A stretch of DNA of 36,195 nucleotides, from assembly GCA_964637655.1 (NCBI GenBank), contig CAZWUZ010000003.1:7268-43462 (forward strand), in the 5' to 3' direction. This DNA is from CAZWUZ01 sp964637655 [NCBI: uncultured bacterium] (GTDB taxonomy: Bacteria > DAOPZR01). The notes under the pieces were generated by a model that was given only the letters and a program-made list of their open reading frames with translations, was not told the origin of the DNA and searched no databases. Both the position numbers and the translations under genes were made by a program. Shown here in pieces: positions 7,787 through 18,210 of the stretch; positions within the stretch are counted from its first letter, which is position 1, and every line of letters begins with the position of its first letter.

Positions 7787-8583
7787 CCCATCCCCTGGCG
7801 CAGGAACTGACGGTGGCGACCAATGTCGCGCGGCAGGCGGGGGCGCTGCTGCGCGAGCGCTATCTCGCCCATGAGCCGCTCCCCGTCACCCATAAGGGAC
7901 AGAAGTACCTGGTTACCGAGACCGACTTGCAGGTGGAGAAGCTGGTCAGTGACGCACTGCAGCGCGTGTTTCCTGACGACAGCATCCTCGGCGAGGAAGG
8001 CGGGGACATCACACGCGGCGGCGGGCGGCAGTGGGTGATCGATCCCATCGACGGCACCACCAATTTCGTGCGCCGCATCCCCTTTTTCGCCGTTTCCATC
8101 GGGCTGGTGCAGGAGGGGCAGCTGCTGGCGGGTGTCGTCTACAATCCCATTCTCGACGAACTCTACACCGCCGCGCGCGGCGCGGGGGCGTACCTCAACG
8201 GCAAGAAACTGCATGTCACCGCGATTACCGACCTGCCGCAGGCGCTGGTCATCACCGGGTTCGCCTGCCTGCGCGCGGGCAAAACCCCGAACAACCTCGC
8301 CAATTTTGCGGCGGTGGCGCAGCAGACGCTCGGCATCAGGCGGCTGGGTGCCGCCTCGCTCGACCTCTGCGCCGTCGCCTCAGGGCGGGCCGAGGCCTTC
8401 TGGGAACTCTATCTCAAGCCGTGGGATATCGCGGCGGGCGCGCTGATCGTGCTCGAGGCGGGGGGCATGATCACCGATTTTGCCGGCAGCGACACCTGGC
8501 TGACGGGCTCATCGATTATTGCCAGCAACAGCGTCATCCACGACACCGTGCGCGGGCTGCTGCAACCCCTCTGTCCCGCCTGA
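7783..8583 (+). CDS. Inositol monophosphatase family protein
   Basis: This is a Mg2+-dependent phosphatase of the SuhB/IMPase family, hydrolysing inositol 1-phosphate or related sugar phosphates. It has 266 residues from ATG 7783; the frame extends upstream to 7723, but that portion (MIGCCCGTMPP) looks non-coding. Metal-binding motifs are present: GEEGG (70-74), WVIDPIDGTTNF (84-95) and PWDIAAGALIVLEAGG (213-228). These signatures fit well, but substrate within the family cannot be told apart. The stop is one base from the stop of the convergent lipoprotein gene. Confidence 0.92.
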   Translation: MTHPLAQELTVATNVARQAGALLRERYLAHEPLPVTHKGQKYLVTETDLQVEKLVSDALQRVFPDDSILGEEGGDITRGGGRQWVIDPIDGTTNFVRRIPFFAVSIGLVQEGQLLAGVVYNPILDELYTAARGAGAYLNGKKLHVTAITDLPQALVITGFACLRAGKTPNNLANFAAVAQQTLGIRRLGAASLDLCAVASGRAEAFWELYLKPWDIAAGALIVLEAGGMITDFAGSDTWLTGSSIIASNSVIHDTVRGLLQPLCPA

Positions 8584-8584
8584 A

Positions 8585-9280
8585 CTACGGTTCCGGCAGC
8601 GCCGCCGGGGGCGTGCCGAACGCTTTGAGGGTCATCGCTTCCTCGATGTCGGCCACGGCCCGCTGCAGCACGGTCTGCAAAGCACGGTCGAGCAGTTTCG
8701 CCAGGTCCCCCCGCGTGAACGAATTGACCCGCGAATCGAGGTTGAGCACGCCCACCCAGACCGCGGTATCGTGTGACGCGTCGTAGGTGCGGTCGAGCAG
8801 CTGCAGGTTGCGGAAACGGTCGGTCACCTGGACGTTGACCCGCACCGCCACCGCGATGGAGTCGTCCGTCCAGAGCCAGGTGACGTTATTGACGTAGGGA
8901 ATGAACGACTCGAACGGCGGAACGCGCATGGCACGGTAATTGAGCACCGTCCCGGTGACGGCAAACTGCGCCTGCGGCTGCTCCATCAGCCGCGCATCGA
9001 CGCCGGCAGCGCGCAATTCGCTGATCAGCGCGCGCGTCACTCCTTCCGCCACCGGTTCCGTGTACATGGTGTCGTAGGTGCTGCTGTTGAGCAACCCGAC
9101 CCCTTCACCCGTCCGTTCCGCCGCCGGGCGCGCATCAGTGAGTGGCACCACCGCCACCGGCAGGCCGGTCAGTTCCGCCGCCACCGGCATGTCATAGCCG
9201 ACCGCGTAGCGACGGTCGGCACACCCGGCCAGCAACAGCAGCGCGATAAGCAGCAGTGCACTTCCGGTCATTCTGGTCAT
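8585..9280 (-). CDS. Putative outer-membrane lipoprotein (YajG-like)
   Basis: The 231-residue protein has a lipoprotein signal peptide: MTRM, a hydrophobic run, and lipobox LLAGC with the lipidated Cys20. The mature part begins with a PVAVVPLTDAR strand followed by a region where a duplicated alpha/beta fold is plausible, weakly resembling YajG-type or LPS-assembly lipoproteins. No enzymatic motif is visible. Residue +2 is Ala, so by the E. coli rule it would be sent to the outer membrane by the Lol system, whose LolCD components are in this window. GGAGG (9292-9288) lies seven bases before ATG 9280, and a promoter immediately precedes it. Confidence 0.75.
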   Translation of the reverse strand: MTRMTGSALLLIALLLLAGCADRRYAVGYDMPVAAELTGLPVAVVPLTDARPAAERTGEGVGLLNSSTYDTMYTEPVAEGVTRALISELRAAGVDARLMEQPQAQFAVTGTVLNYRAMRVPPFESFIPYVNNVTWLWTDDSIAVAVRVNVQVTDRFRNLQLLDRTYDASHDTAVWVGVLNLDSRVNSFTRGDLAKLLDRALQTVLQRAVADIEEAMTLKAFGTPPAALPEP

Positions 9281-9298
9281 AGGTGTTCCTCCACACCC

Positions 9299-9327
9299 AT
9301 GGTAGCAAGCGCAACTGCCGCAGTCAA
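9299..9327 (-). promoter_or_regulatory. Sigma-70 promoter of the lipoprotein gene
   Basis: On the minus strand TTGACT (9327-9322), a 17-bp spacer and TACCAT (9304-9299). The predicted start near 9292 falls on the first base of the ribosome-binding site GGAGG, implying a leader of about 12 nt. Confidence 0.65.
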
Positions 9328-9358
9328 TACGCGCCTGAAGACGTCACGTGCAGCGAAG

Positions 9359-9387
9359 TTGACAGCATCCCCCGGGCACTCTATGCT
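9359..9387 (+). promoter_or_regulatory. Sigma-70 promoter of the alcohol dehydrogenase-like gene
   Basis: TTGACA (9359-9364), a 17-bp spacer and TATGCT (9382-9387). The predicted start near 9394 is two bases before GGAGG (9396-9400), so the leader is about 13 nt. Confidence 0.8.
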
Positions 9388-9406
9388 GCGACCAGGGAGG
9401 TTCCCC

Positions 9407-10357
9407 ATGCAGGCACTGGTTTTCGACGGCACCCTTACCCTGCGGGACATTCCCGTGCCGCAGCCGGCAGCGGGAGAAGCACTCATCCGCGTCGAGTATT
9501 CCGCGATCTGCAACACCGACCTGGAAATCCTGCGCGGCTACATGGGGTTTCGCGGTGTCTGCGGCCATGAGTTTACCGGCATCGTCGAGCAGGGGAGTGA
9601 CGCGCTGCGCGGCAAACGCGTGGTCGGGGAGATCAACTGCGCCTGCGGCAACTGCGACTGCTGCCGGCGCGGGCTGCCGACCCATTGCCCGGCGCGCACC
9701 GTGCTCGGCATCGCCGGGCGGCAGGGGGCCTTCGCGGAATACCTCACGCTTCCCGAGCGGAACCTGCACGTCATTCCCGACCACCTGTCATCGCGCAGGG
9801 CGCTGTTCACCGAGCCGCTGGCGGCGGCGCTGCAGATACGCGAACAACTCGCGCTCACGCCGGCTGACCGCATCCTGCTTTTCGGCACCGGCAAACTCGG
9901 GCTGCTCGTGGCGATGGTACTGCAACAGGCGGGCCTGCACTGCCGGGCATTCAACCGCAACCCGGACAAAGTTGCTTTCGCCCGTTCGCTCGGACTGCAC
10001 TGCGACGAACTGTCCGCACTGGCGGCGGAGGCACAGGCGGATGTCTGCATCGACTGCACCGGCAACCCGGAGGGCATCACGCTGGCCCTGCACCACCTGC
10101 GCCCGCGCGGCACGCTGGTGCTCAAAACCACCGTGGCACAGCCGCAGGCGTTCGACACCAACTGCATCGTCATCAATGAACTGACCGTGCTCGGGTCGCG
10201 CTGCGGCCCGTTCGCGCCCGCGCTGCAATTGCTGGCGAACGGCAGCATTGATCCGGAGCCGCTCATCAGCGCGGAGTATCCGCTGACGCGGATCGACGCG
10301 GCGCTTGCTGCCGCGCGCACGCGCGACGCCCTGAAGATCATCATCCGCCATAGCTGA
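9407..10357 (+). CDS. Zinc-dependent medium-chain alcohol dehydrogenase-like protein
   Basis: This 316-residue NAD(P)-dependent dehydrogenase belongs to the MDR superfamily. ATG 9407 is chosen because GGAGG lies six bases upstream and the promoter is just before it; the frame is open further upstream without start signals. Catalytic zinc ligands fit Cys35, the GHE motif (His54, Glu55) and Glu136; structural zinc ligands are Cys80, Cys83, Cys86 and Cys94. The Rossmann fold begins at FGTGKLGLL (159-167). The substrate is unknown; sorbitol/threonine-type dehydrogenases share this layout. The next gene has its own promoter. Confidence 0.88.
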   Translation: MQALVFDGTLTLRDIPVPQPAAGEALIRVEYSAICNTDLEILRGYMGFRGVCGHEFTGIVEQGSDALRGKRVVGEINCACGNCDCCRRGLPTHCPARTVLGIAGRQGAFAEYLTLPERNLHVIPDHLSSRRALFTEPLAAALQIREQLALTPADRILLFGTGKLGLLVAMVLQQAGLHCRAFNRNPDKVAFARSLGLHCDELSALAAEAQADVCIDCTGNPEGITLALHHLRPRGTLVLKTTVAQPQAFDTNCIVINELTVLGSRCGPFAPALQLLANGSIDPEPLISAEYPLTRIDAALAAARTRDALKIIIRHS

Positions 10358-10384
10358 ACGGGGCTCGCACCGGCAGAAAACACA

Positions 10385-10414
10385 TTTACAATCCGCGCGA
10401 CGGTATGCTATGGT
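10385..10414 (+). promoter_or_regulatory. Promoter of the methyltransferase gene, possibly leaderless
   Basis: TTTACA (10385-10390), an 18-bp spacer and TATGGT (10409-10414), with TGC before the -10 (extended -10). The box ends nine bases before ATG 10424, the same distance as for mtgA, and no ribosome-binding site is present. Confidence 0.6.
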
Positions 10415-10423
10415 ACCGGCATC

Positions 10424-11146
10424 ATGCACGAGGAAATTCACGACCTGCTGGCACAATTGCAGTTCACGCACTGGTGGTTCAACGGCCGCCGGCGCGTGGT
10501 CGGCGCCTTCCTGGCCCGGCGGGTACGTCCGGGAGCCGGCGCGGAGGTGCTGGACATCGGCAGCGGACACGGGGCGCTGATCCCGGAACTGCAGCGGTTC
10601 GGCACGGTGGACGCGGCGGAACCCTACGCCCCGGCACAGGAAACGTTGCGGGCGCTGGGCGTGCGCGAGATTATGCCCGACGCGGACGCGCTGCTGCTCA
10701 GGCCCGCCCGGCGTTACGATATTGTCGCGCTGGGCGACGTGCTCGAGCATGTGCCTGACGACGCCGCCCTGCTGCGCGCGGTGCGCGAACACTGCCTGAA
10801 ACCGGGCGGGCACGTGCTGTTTACTGTTCCCGCCTACCGCTGGATGTGGAGCGCGCTGGATGACAAGGCGGGACACCGCCGTCGCTATACCCGGGCCATG
10901 GCGCGGCAGGCACTCGTCGCGGCGGGGTACACCGACATCGCGGTATCGCATTTCATGTGCCTGCTCTTCCCGCTGGCCGCGGCCAGCCGGCTGCTGCGCC
11001 CGCGCCGCAGCCACGACCTCGCCCCCGTGGCGCCCTGGCTGAATTCCCTGCTGCAGGCGGTCTTCGCGTTCGAAGTGCCGCTCCTCCGCCGCGTCAATCT
11101 CCCCTGCGGCCTGTCGGTCATCGCCGCCGGCACCGCCCCGGTATGA
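10424..11146 (+). CDS. Class I SAM-dependent methyltransferase
   Basis: The 240-residue protein has the SAM-binding motif VLDIGSGHG (42-50), an acidic residue after the second strand, a DIVALGDVLEHV segment (motif IV region) and LKPGGHVLFTVPAY. These mark a class I methyltransferase of the group often found in cell-surface sugar or lipid gene sets. The N-terminus contains HWWFNGRRR, common in that group. ATG 10424 has no Shine-Dalgarno sequence; the promoter suggests a leaderless start. Its TGA overlaps the ATG of the following glycosyltransferase (ATGA), so the two are translationally coupled and probably modify the same surface glycan or lipid. Confidence 0.88.
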   Translation: MHEEIHDLLAQLQFTHWWFNGRRRVVGAFLARRVRPGAGAEVLDIGSGHGALIPELQRFGTVDAAEPYAPAQETLRALGVREIMPDADALLLRPARRYDIVALGDVLEHVPDDAALLRAVREHCLKPGGHVLFTVPAYRWMWSALDDKAGHRRRYTRAMARQALVAAGYTDIAVSHFMCLLFPLAAASRLLRPRRSHDLAPVAPWLNSLLQAVFAFEVPLLRRVNLPCGLSVIAAGTAPV

Positions 11147-12858
11147 ACCCGCATCGCGCCTGGCTGCTGCTGCCGCTGCTGCTGGTCCTGCTGCTGCATG
11201 TGCCGGGCATGCGCTGGGGCCTGCCGACCGCAGAGCGCACGGCGCTGTCGTACCGCAATCCGGACACCGCGCGGCAGCTGCTCAGCGGGGTCTCGCCTGA
11301 CGACCTGGCGAATTCATGGCAGCAGTGGACCTATCAGGAGGACCGGTCGCGATCAAACGAGATCCCGTCGTGGGTGTTCAATCCCATCCGCTCCTATCAC
11401 GCCGACGAGCACAATATCTTCAAGTCGATCAGCAACATGAAACCGCAGCAACTCGATTTCAACCCGCATTTCTTTGTCTGGGGCACGTTCTACTTTTACC
11501 TGGTGGCAGCGGCACTGGCAGTGGCCAAGGTGCTCAGCCTGATAACGGTGGTAGGTGACGTCAACTTCTACATCATGCACCCGGAGAAATTCGCGGAGCT
11601 GTACCTGGTCGGACGCACGGTATCGCTGCTGCTGACGCTGGGCACGGTGGCGGGCGCCATGTATCTCGGCCGGCAGCTCGGCAGCACCCTGACCGCGCTC
11701 TTCGCCGGCCTGTTCACCGTGCTCGCCCCGCTGCTGCTCGGCTACGGCCACTTCATGACCACCGACCCGGCCCTGGCGGCTTTCTTCACGCTGGCACTGG
11801 TGCTGGCGGTGCGTACCTGGCAGCGCGGCGGCACCTGGCGCGACTACCTGCTGGCCGGTGCCGCTATCGGGCTGGCCGCCGGCGCCAAATACAACGGCGC
11901 TCTTGTCTGCACCGGACTGATCACCGCACACCTGCTGCTCTGCGTACAGCGACGGACATGGCGGGACGGGCAGGCGCACCTGCGCCTGCTGGCCGCCGGC
12001 GGCATGTCGCTGCTCGCGTTCCTTGCGGTCACCCCGTACGCGGTGCTGGCGTGGCCCGAATTCAGCGACCAGCTGTTCACCAAGGTGTTCGGCGCGCTCG
12101 GTTCACACGGCGCTGTCCCGTTCAAAGGGGGATTCTTTCTGACCGCGCTGGCCACGGGGACACAGATTCCCGTGCTGCTGCTGGCCGTGGCCGGTGCACT
12201 GCTCGCACTCCGGCGTCAACACCTGCCGGCGCTCATTCCGGCAGCAACCTGCCTGCTCTATTTTGCGTATTTTCTCAAGTTTGTCCTGAATGAAGACCGC
12301 ATGATGCTGCCGCTGGTCGCCCCCGTGGCGGCGCTGGCGGCTTACGCGCTCTTCCCGACAACAGTATTGTCTGTTTCCGGACAGCGTACGCGACTGATCC
12401 TGGCGCTGGCGGTGCTCGTGCTGCTGATCCCGATGGCGGCAGCAGTGGTCAACGCACAACGTGGAGAAGATCCGCGTCTCGCCGCCGGGCACTGGGTACG
12501 CGCACGGTTCACTGCGACCACCACCTGCGGCCTGGTCACACCGCTGCTGCAGTATCACCAGCCGCCCATGGACTATACCGCCCACCGGTTCCTGCCCGTG
12601 CCCGGACTCGTCGAGGATTATGCCCGACTGTCGGCGGAAGGGGTTGACTATGTTATCCTCAACCTCGAGGAAAACCGCAGTGAATGGCCGGAAAAAATGG
12701 CCGCCCTCAACCGCCACCATCGCTACGCAGTCGTGGCTGCCTTCGGCACCTGGGACGAAGAGAGTCCGCTAATCTGCTGGCTTTATAAATTGAAACCGTT
12801 GCGCACCTACCTCTGGCCGCGTCTGGTTATCTACCGGCGTAGTGCCGCAACTGATTGA
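11143..12858 (+). CDS. GT39/ArnT-like polyprenyl-phosphate-sugar glycosyltransferase
   Basis: This 571-residue polytopic membrane protein starts at an ATG overlapping the methyltransferase stop. It has an N-terminal membrane span (7-23), then a long extracytoplasmic loop carrying YHADEHN with the Asp-Glu pair at 88-89, as expected for the catalytic acidic pair of the GT39/GT83 (PMT, ArnT) fold. About ten further spans follow between 115 and 450, with a soluble C-terminal domain at 460-571. Members move a sugar from a lipid carrier to an acceptor on the outer face of the inner membrane. The acceptor (protein or glycolipid) is unknown. Confidence 0.82.
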   Translation: MNPHRAWLLLPLLLVLLLHVPGMRWGLPTAERTALSYRNPDTARQLLSGVSPDDLANSWQQWTYQEDRSRSNEIPSWVFNPIRSYHADEHNIFKSISNMKPQQLDFNPHFFVWGTFYFYLVAAALAVAKVLSLITVVGDVNFYIMHPEKFAELYLVGRTVSLLLTLGTVAGAMYLGRQLGSTLTALFAGLFTVLAPLLLGYGHFMTTDPALAAFFTLALVLAVRTWQRGGTWRDYLLAGAAIGLAAGAKYNGALVCTGLITAHLLLCVQRRTWRDGQAHLRLLAAGGMSLLAFLAVTPYAVLAWPEFSDQLFTKVFGALGSHGAVPFKGGFFLTALATGTQIPVLLLAVAGALLALRRQHLPALIPAATCLLYFAYFLKFVLNEDRMMLPLVAPVAALAAYALFPTTVLSVSGQRTRLILALAVLVLLIPMAAAVVNAQRGEDPRLAAGHWVRARFTATTTCGLVTPLLQYHQPPMDYTAHRFLPVPGLVEDYARLSAEGVDYVILNLEENRSEWPEKMAALNRHHRYAVVAAFGTWDEESPLICWLYKLKPLRTYLWPRLVIYRRSAATD

Positions 12859-13090
12859 CTTTTTCCCACAGCCACTACCCGTCCTGCCAAACTGACCATC
12901 AACAAATCACCGGAACAATAACTGCAGAAATGGCAGACAACTCTAACGGCCCCATGGTATTTATTACCTGTTTTTTATCATGCAGTTGCATGTACGCTAT
13001 CGAATCTGGCATGGCTTTCGCTTTATTTTGAGGCAGTAAAAGGCGGTATGTCAGATTGGCCGCCTGACAACATTCAAGGAGGTGGTTGGT
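12859..13090 (+). promoter_or_regulatory. AT-rich control region of the small heat-shock protein gene, with a sigma-54-like promoter
   Basis: This 232-bp gap is clearly more AT-rich than its surroundings and holds no credible gene. At 13007-13022 TGGCATG, four bases and TCGCT give a sigma-54-like -24/-12 element (GG 13008-13009, ten bases, GC 13020-13021), predicting a start near 13033. Upstream dyads are CATGCA-GT-TGCATG (12979-12992) and CTGC/GCAG (12922-12936). In the leader, GTCAG (13050-13054) can pair with CTGAC (13064-13068), and alternatively GGCGG (13042-13046) with CCGCC (13060-13064). No CIRCE element or clear sigma-32 promoter was seen. Confidence 0.4.
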
Positions 13091-13519
13091 ATGGCTATCA
13101 TGAGGTGGAGGCCGTGGTCGGAAGTGGCAGGCGTGCAGGACGAGGTCAACAAAATCTTCGACGAATTTTTCAATCGTCCTGCCGGCGGCAACGCGATGTT
13201 CACTGCGCCGCTGGACATTGCGGAGACGGAGAACGAGTTCATCGTGCATCTGGAGGTGGCGGGCGTCGCGCAGAGCGACATCGACATCAGTGTGCACGAC
13301 GGCGTGCTGACGGTGAAGGGGGAAAAGAAATTCGCGAACGAGAAAAAGGAGGCGCAGTGGCACCGCGTCGAGCGCAGCTATGGCGCGTTTTCGCGCTCGC
13401 TGACACTCCCGAACACAGTCAACCAGGAGAGCATCAGGGCGGCGTACCGGGAAGGCGTGCTGACGGTAACGATGGCCAAGAAGGAAGAGACCAAACCCCG
13501 CAGCATCAAGATCAACTGA
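13091..13519 (+). CDS. Small heat-shock protein (Hsp20/alpha-crystallin family)
   Basis: This ATP-independent holdase binds unfolding proteins during stress. It has 142 residues. ATG 13091 is set by AAGGAGGT (13076-13083) seven bases upstream; GTG 13082 overlaps that site and is rejected. The short N-terminal arm contains WRPWSEVAGVQDEVNKIFDEFF, written in two parts: WRPWSEVAGV and QDEVNKIFDEFF. The alpha-crystallin domain then spans about 38-135 with FIVHLEVAGV, the GVLTV pair and SFGAF-like SYGAFSRSLTLP, ending in a short tail with the KIN variant of the IXI-type motif. It is monocistronic, with a control region upstream and a strong terminator downstream. Confidence 0.95.
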   Translation: MAIMRWRPWSEVAGVQDEVNKIFDEFFNRPAGGNAMFTAPLDIAETENEFIVHLEVAGVAQSDIDISVHDGVLTVKGEKKFANEKKEAQWHRVERSYGAFSRSLTLPNTVNQESIRAAYREGVLTVTMAKKEETKPRSIKIN

Positions 13520-13529
13520 CGTACCGCGT

Positions 13530-13564
13530 GGCGTCCCGGAGGGTTCCTCCGGGACGCCCGTTTT
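13530..13564 (+). terminator. Rho-independent terminator of the small heat-shock gene
   Basis: GGCGTCCCGGAGG (13530-13542), loop GTT and CCTCCGGGACGCC (13546-13558) form a perfect 13-bp stem, followed by CGTTTT. This is the best intrinsic terminator in the window. On the opposite strand it lacks a U-tract. Confidence 0.92.
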
Positions 13565-14331
13565 CAGGTGGTCGCGGTCGTGCGGCGCACTGCCGCCTCG
13601 TGCGCACGCCATTCCAGCGTGTCGTCGAGCGGCGCCAGCGCCGCCGGGGCCGCGCCGCCATAGCGGTGCTGCAGCGCCCAGCGGATGAGCAGGTCGGCGA
13701 GGTGCGGGTTCTTCGGCAGCAGCGCTCCGTGCAGGTAGCAACCGATGGCATGCCGGTAAACCGCGCCTTCCGTATCATCCGTGTTGTTGCCATACCCGTA
13801 CTCAGCCATACCCAGCGGGATACATCCGCCTTCCAGAAAGGTTTCGCCGCTGTGGTTTTCGAATCCCACCACCGTGGTCCGTCCCCCGGCGGCGGCGGCC
13901 ATCTCCGGCGTCAGCCGGATGAAGATATTGCCGATACGGCGGGTTTTCCCGGCGACGGTATAGGCGTTGAAGATGCCCGCCCCGTCAAGACGCGGGCCGG
14001 CGAACGGCTGGTAGTACTTCGCCAGCAGCTGATAGCCGCCGCAAATCGCGAGCAGCGCGGCGCCGTTCTCCACCGCCTGCCGCAGCGACGCCGCCTTCAA
14101 CCGCAGCAGGTCATCAGCCACGGTCAGCTGCTCGCGGTCCTGCCCGCCCCCGAAGAAGTAAAGATCATGCGCCGCCGGGTCGAGTTCCGCACCGGACGAA
14201 ACCTCCGTCACCGTCGCCGTCAGCCCGCGCCACGCACAGCGCTGCACCAGTGCCATGACGTTGCCGCGGTCCCCGTAGATGTTCATCAGTTCGGGATAGA
14301 GAAACGCAATGCGGATGCCGGTCATCGTCAT
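13564..14331 (-). CDS. gatD: Lipid II isoglutaminyl synthase, glutaminase subunit GatD
   Basis: GatD is a class I (CobB/CobQ-like) glutamine amidotransferase that releases ammonia from glutamine and passes it to MurT, which amidates the alpha-carboxyl of D-glutamate in the lipid II stem peptide. The 255-residue product has YPELMNIYGDRGN (12-24), FFGGGQDREQ (59-68), the nucleophile Cys97 in AICGGYQ, and His201 in GCYLHGALLPKNP; family members are about this length. Its ATG overlaps the murT stop (ATGA). It is the last gene of the long minus-strand operon. A short C-terminal tail (about 225-255) has no evident function. Confidence 0.93.
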   Translation of the reverse strand: MTMTGIRIAFLYPELMNIYGDRGNVMALVQRCAWRGLTATVTEVSSGAELDPAAHDLYFFGGGQDREQLTVADDLLRLKAASLRQAVENGAALLAICGGYQLLAKYYQPFAGPRLDGAGIFNAYTVAGKTRRIGNIFIRLTPEMAAAAGGRTTVVGFENHSGETFLEGGCIPLGMAEYGYGNNTDDTEGAVYRHAIGCYLHGALLPKNPHLADLLIRWALQHRYGGAAPAALAPLDDTLEWRAHEAAVRRTTATT

Positions 14332-15700
14332 TCCTCCCAGTAAGGCGCCTTGATACCGCGCGCCGCGAGGAGTCGCTGCAGTTCCAGCATCGCCGTGTAG
14401 GTCAGCAGGCAGTAGAGCGGCCCGCTGCCGTCAGCCAGCAGCGCGTCGAGCGCCCGCGGCAGTTCGTCATCGACCATGATCTGTGCCGGAGCGATGCCCG
14501 CATACTTCAGGCGCACCCCCATGTCAGCAGCACGTATTCCCGTCGCCACCACCCGCCGCACGCGTTCCGGCAGCAGTTCAAAATCAGCATCCCACAGCCA
14601 CGAGATGTCATGCCCGTCGGCGGTCAGGTCATTGATGGCCAGCAGCAGGTCGAACGGCGGTGCCCCCGGCGGTGTCAGCGTCTGCAGCACGGCATCGGCA
14701 CCGGTCGGGTTCTTGAAGAGAAAAATGCATACCTCGCGTCCGGCGACCGTCAGACGCTCGAAGCGTCCGAATGCCGCGCTGAAATGTTCCAGCGCCCGGA
14801 CGATACCAGCCGGCGCGATGCCGGCCGCATGCGCCGTAGCTGCTGCGGCCAGCGCGTTGTACACGTTATAGATGCCGCCAAGCTGCAGCGTCACCGTCAG
14901 CAGGTCGCTGCCGGGCAGGTGCAGCGTGAACACGCTCCGCAGCGGACTGAGCTGCAGACCGGTCGCACGCACCGCCGGCCGCGGACGCTGCCACTCACAC
15001 TGCGTGCAGCGGTAGTCGCCCAGGTGACCGAGGTAGTGGCCGGCAAAGACCAGCGGCGCACCGCAGCGGCGGCAGGTGCGCGTATCGACGGCATGCACCG
15101 GCCGGGTCAGCCGGCAGGCAGGGTCGTCAAGCCCGAAATACGTCACGCTCCCGTCGTACCCGTCACCCAGCGACGCCACCGACGGGTCGTCGGCATTGAG
15201 CACGAGCTGCGGCCGCCCGAGCGACGGCAGCACCTCCTGCCAGCGGGCGCGGATCTTTTCCGTTTCGCCGTAGCGGTCGAGCTGGTCGCGGAACAGGTTG
15301 AGGAAGGTAATCGTGCGCGGGCGGACCGCCGCGGCGATGGCAGGGAACGCCATTTCGTCAGTTTCCCACAAACCGGTATCGGCAGCCATGCTGCCGTCGG
15401 CACGGGCGGCAACCAGCGCGGCGGTAGTCGCCCCGCGCAGCAGGTTGGACCCATGGCGGTTGTTGACCAGGCGCCGCCCGCCGGCGACGAGCATATCCTG
15501 CAGCATGCGCGTGGTCGTGGTCTTGCCGTTGGTGCCCGTGATGCAGAGCGAACCATACGCCAGCAACGCGGTGAGCCGCGCCAGCAGGTCGGGACAGAGT
15601 TTCGCCGCGAGCAGGCCGGGGAGCGCGGTGCCGCCGCCGCGCCCGCTCAGGCGCGCGGCATGATGCGCCAGTTTGCCCAGCGCGACCGCGAGACGCAGCA

Positions 15701-15701
<1 letters not shown>
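14328..15701 (-). CDS. murT: Lipid II isoglutaminyl synthase, Mur-ligase subunit MurT
   Basis: MurT is the ATP-dependent partner of GatD. The 457-residue protein has the Mur ligase P-loop ITGTNGKTTTTR (54-65), DETDE-like LWETDEMAFP (111-120), FRDQLDRYGE (138-146), and NADDP (169-173). The MurT-specific zinc ribbon is intact: Cys210, Cys213, Cys232 and Cys235. The C-terminal MurT domain (formerly DUF1727) includes NPTGADAVLQ and DGHDISWLWDADFE. Its ATG shares one base with the clpC stop (TGATG). The pair is best known in Staphylococcus, Streptococcus and mycobacteria, and its presence with outer-membrane genes is notable. Confidence 0.94.
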
Positions 15702-18208
<2,507 letters not shown>

Positions 18209-18210
18209 GG

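Noticed and set aside
12979-12992. CATGCA-GT-TGCATG hairpin as a terminator for the GT39 gene
   Set aside because: The T-run lies before, not after, the stem on the plus strand, so it does not fit an intrinsic terminator.
12899-13741. 280-codon minus-strand frame covering the heat-shock control region
   Set aside because: It runs antisense through the Hsp20 gene and the terminator and shows no domain.
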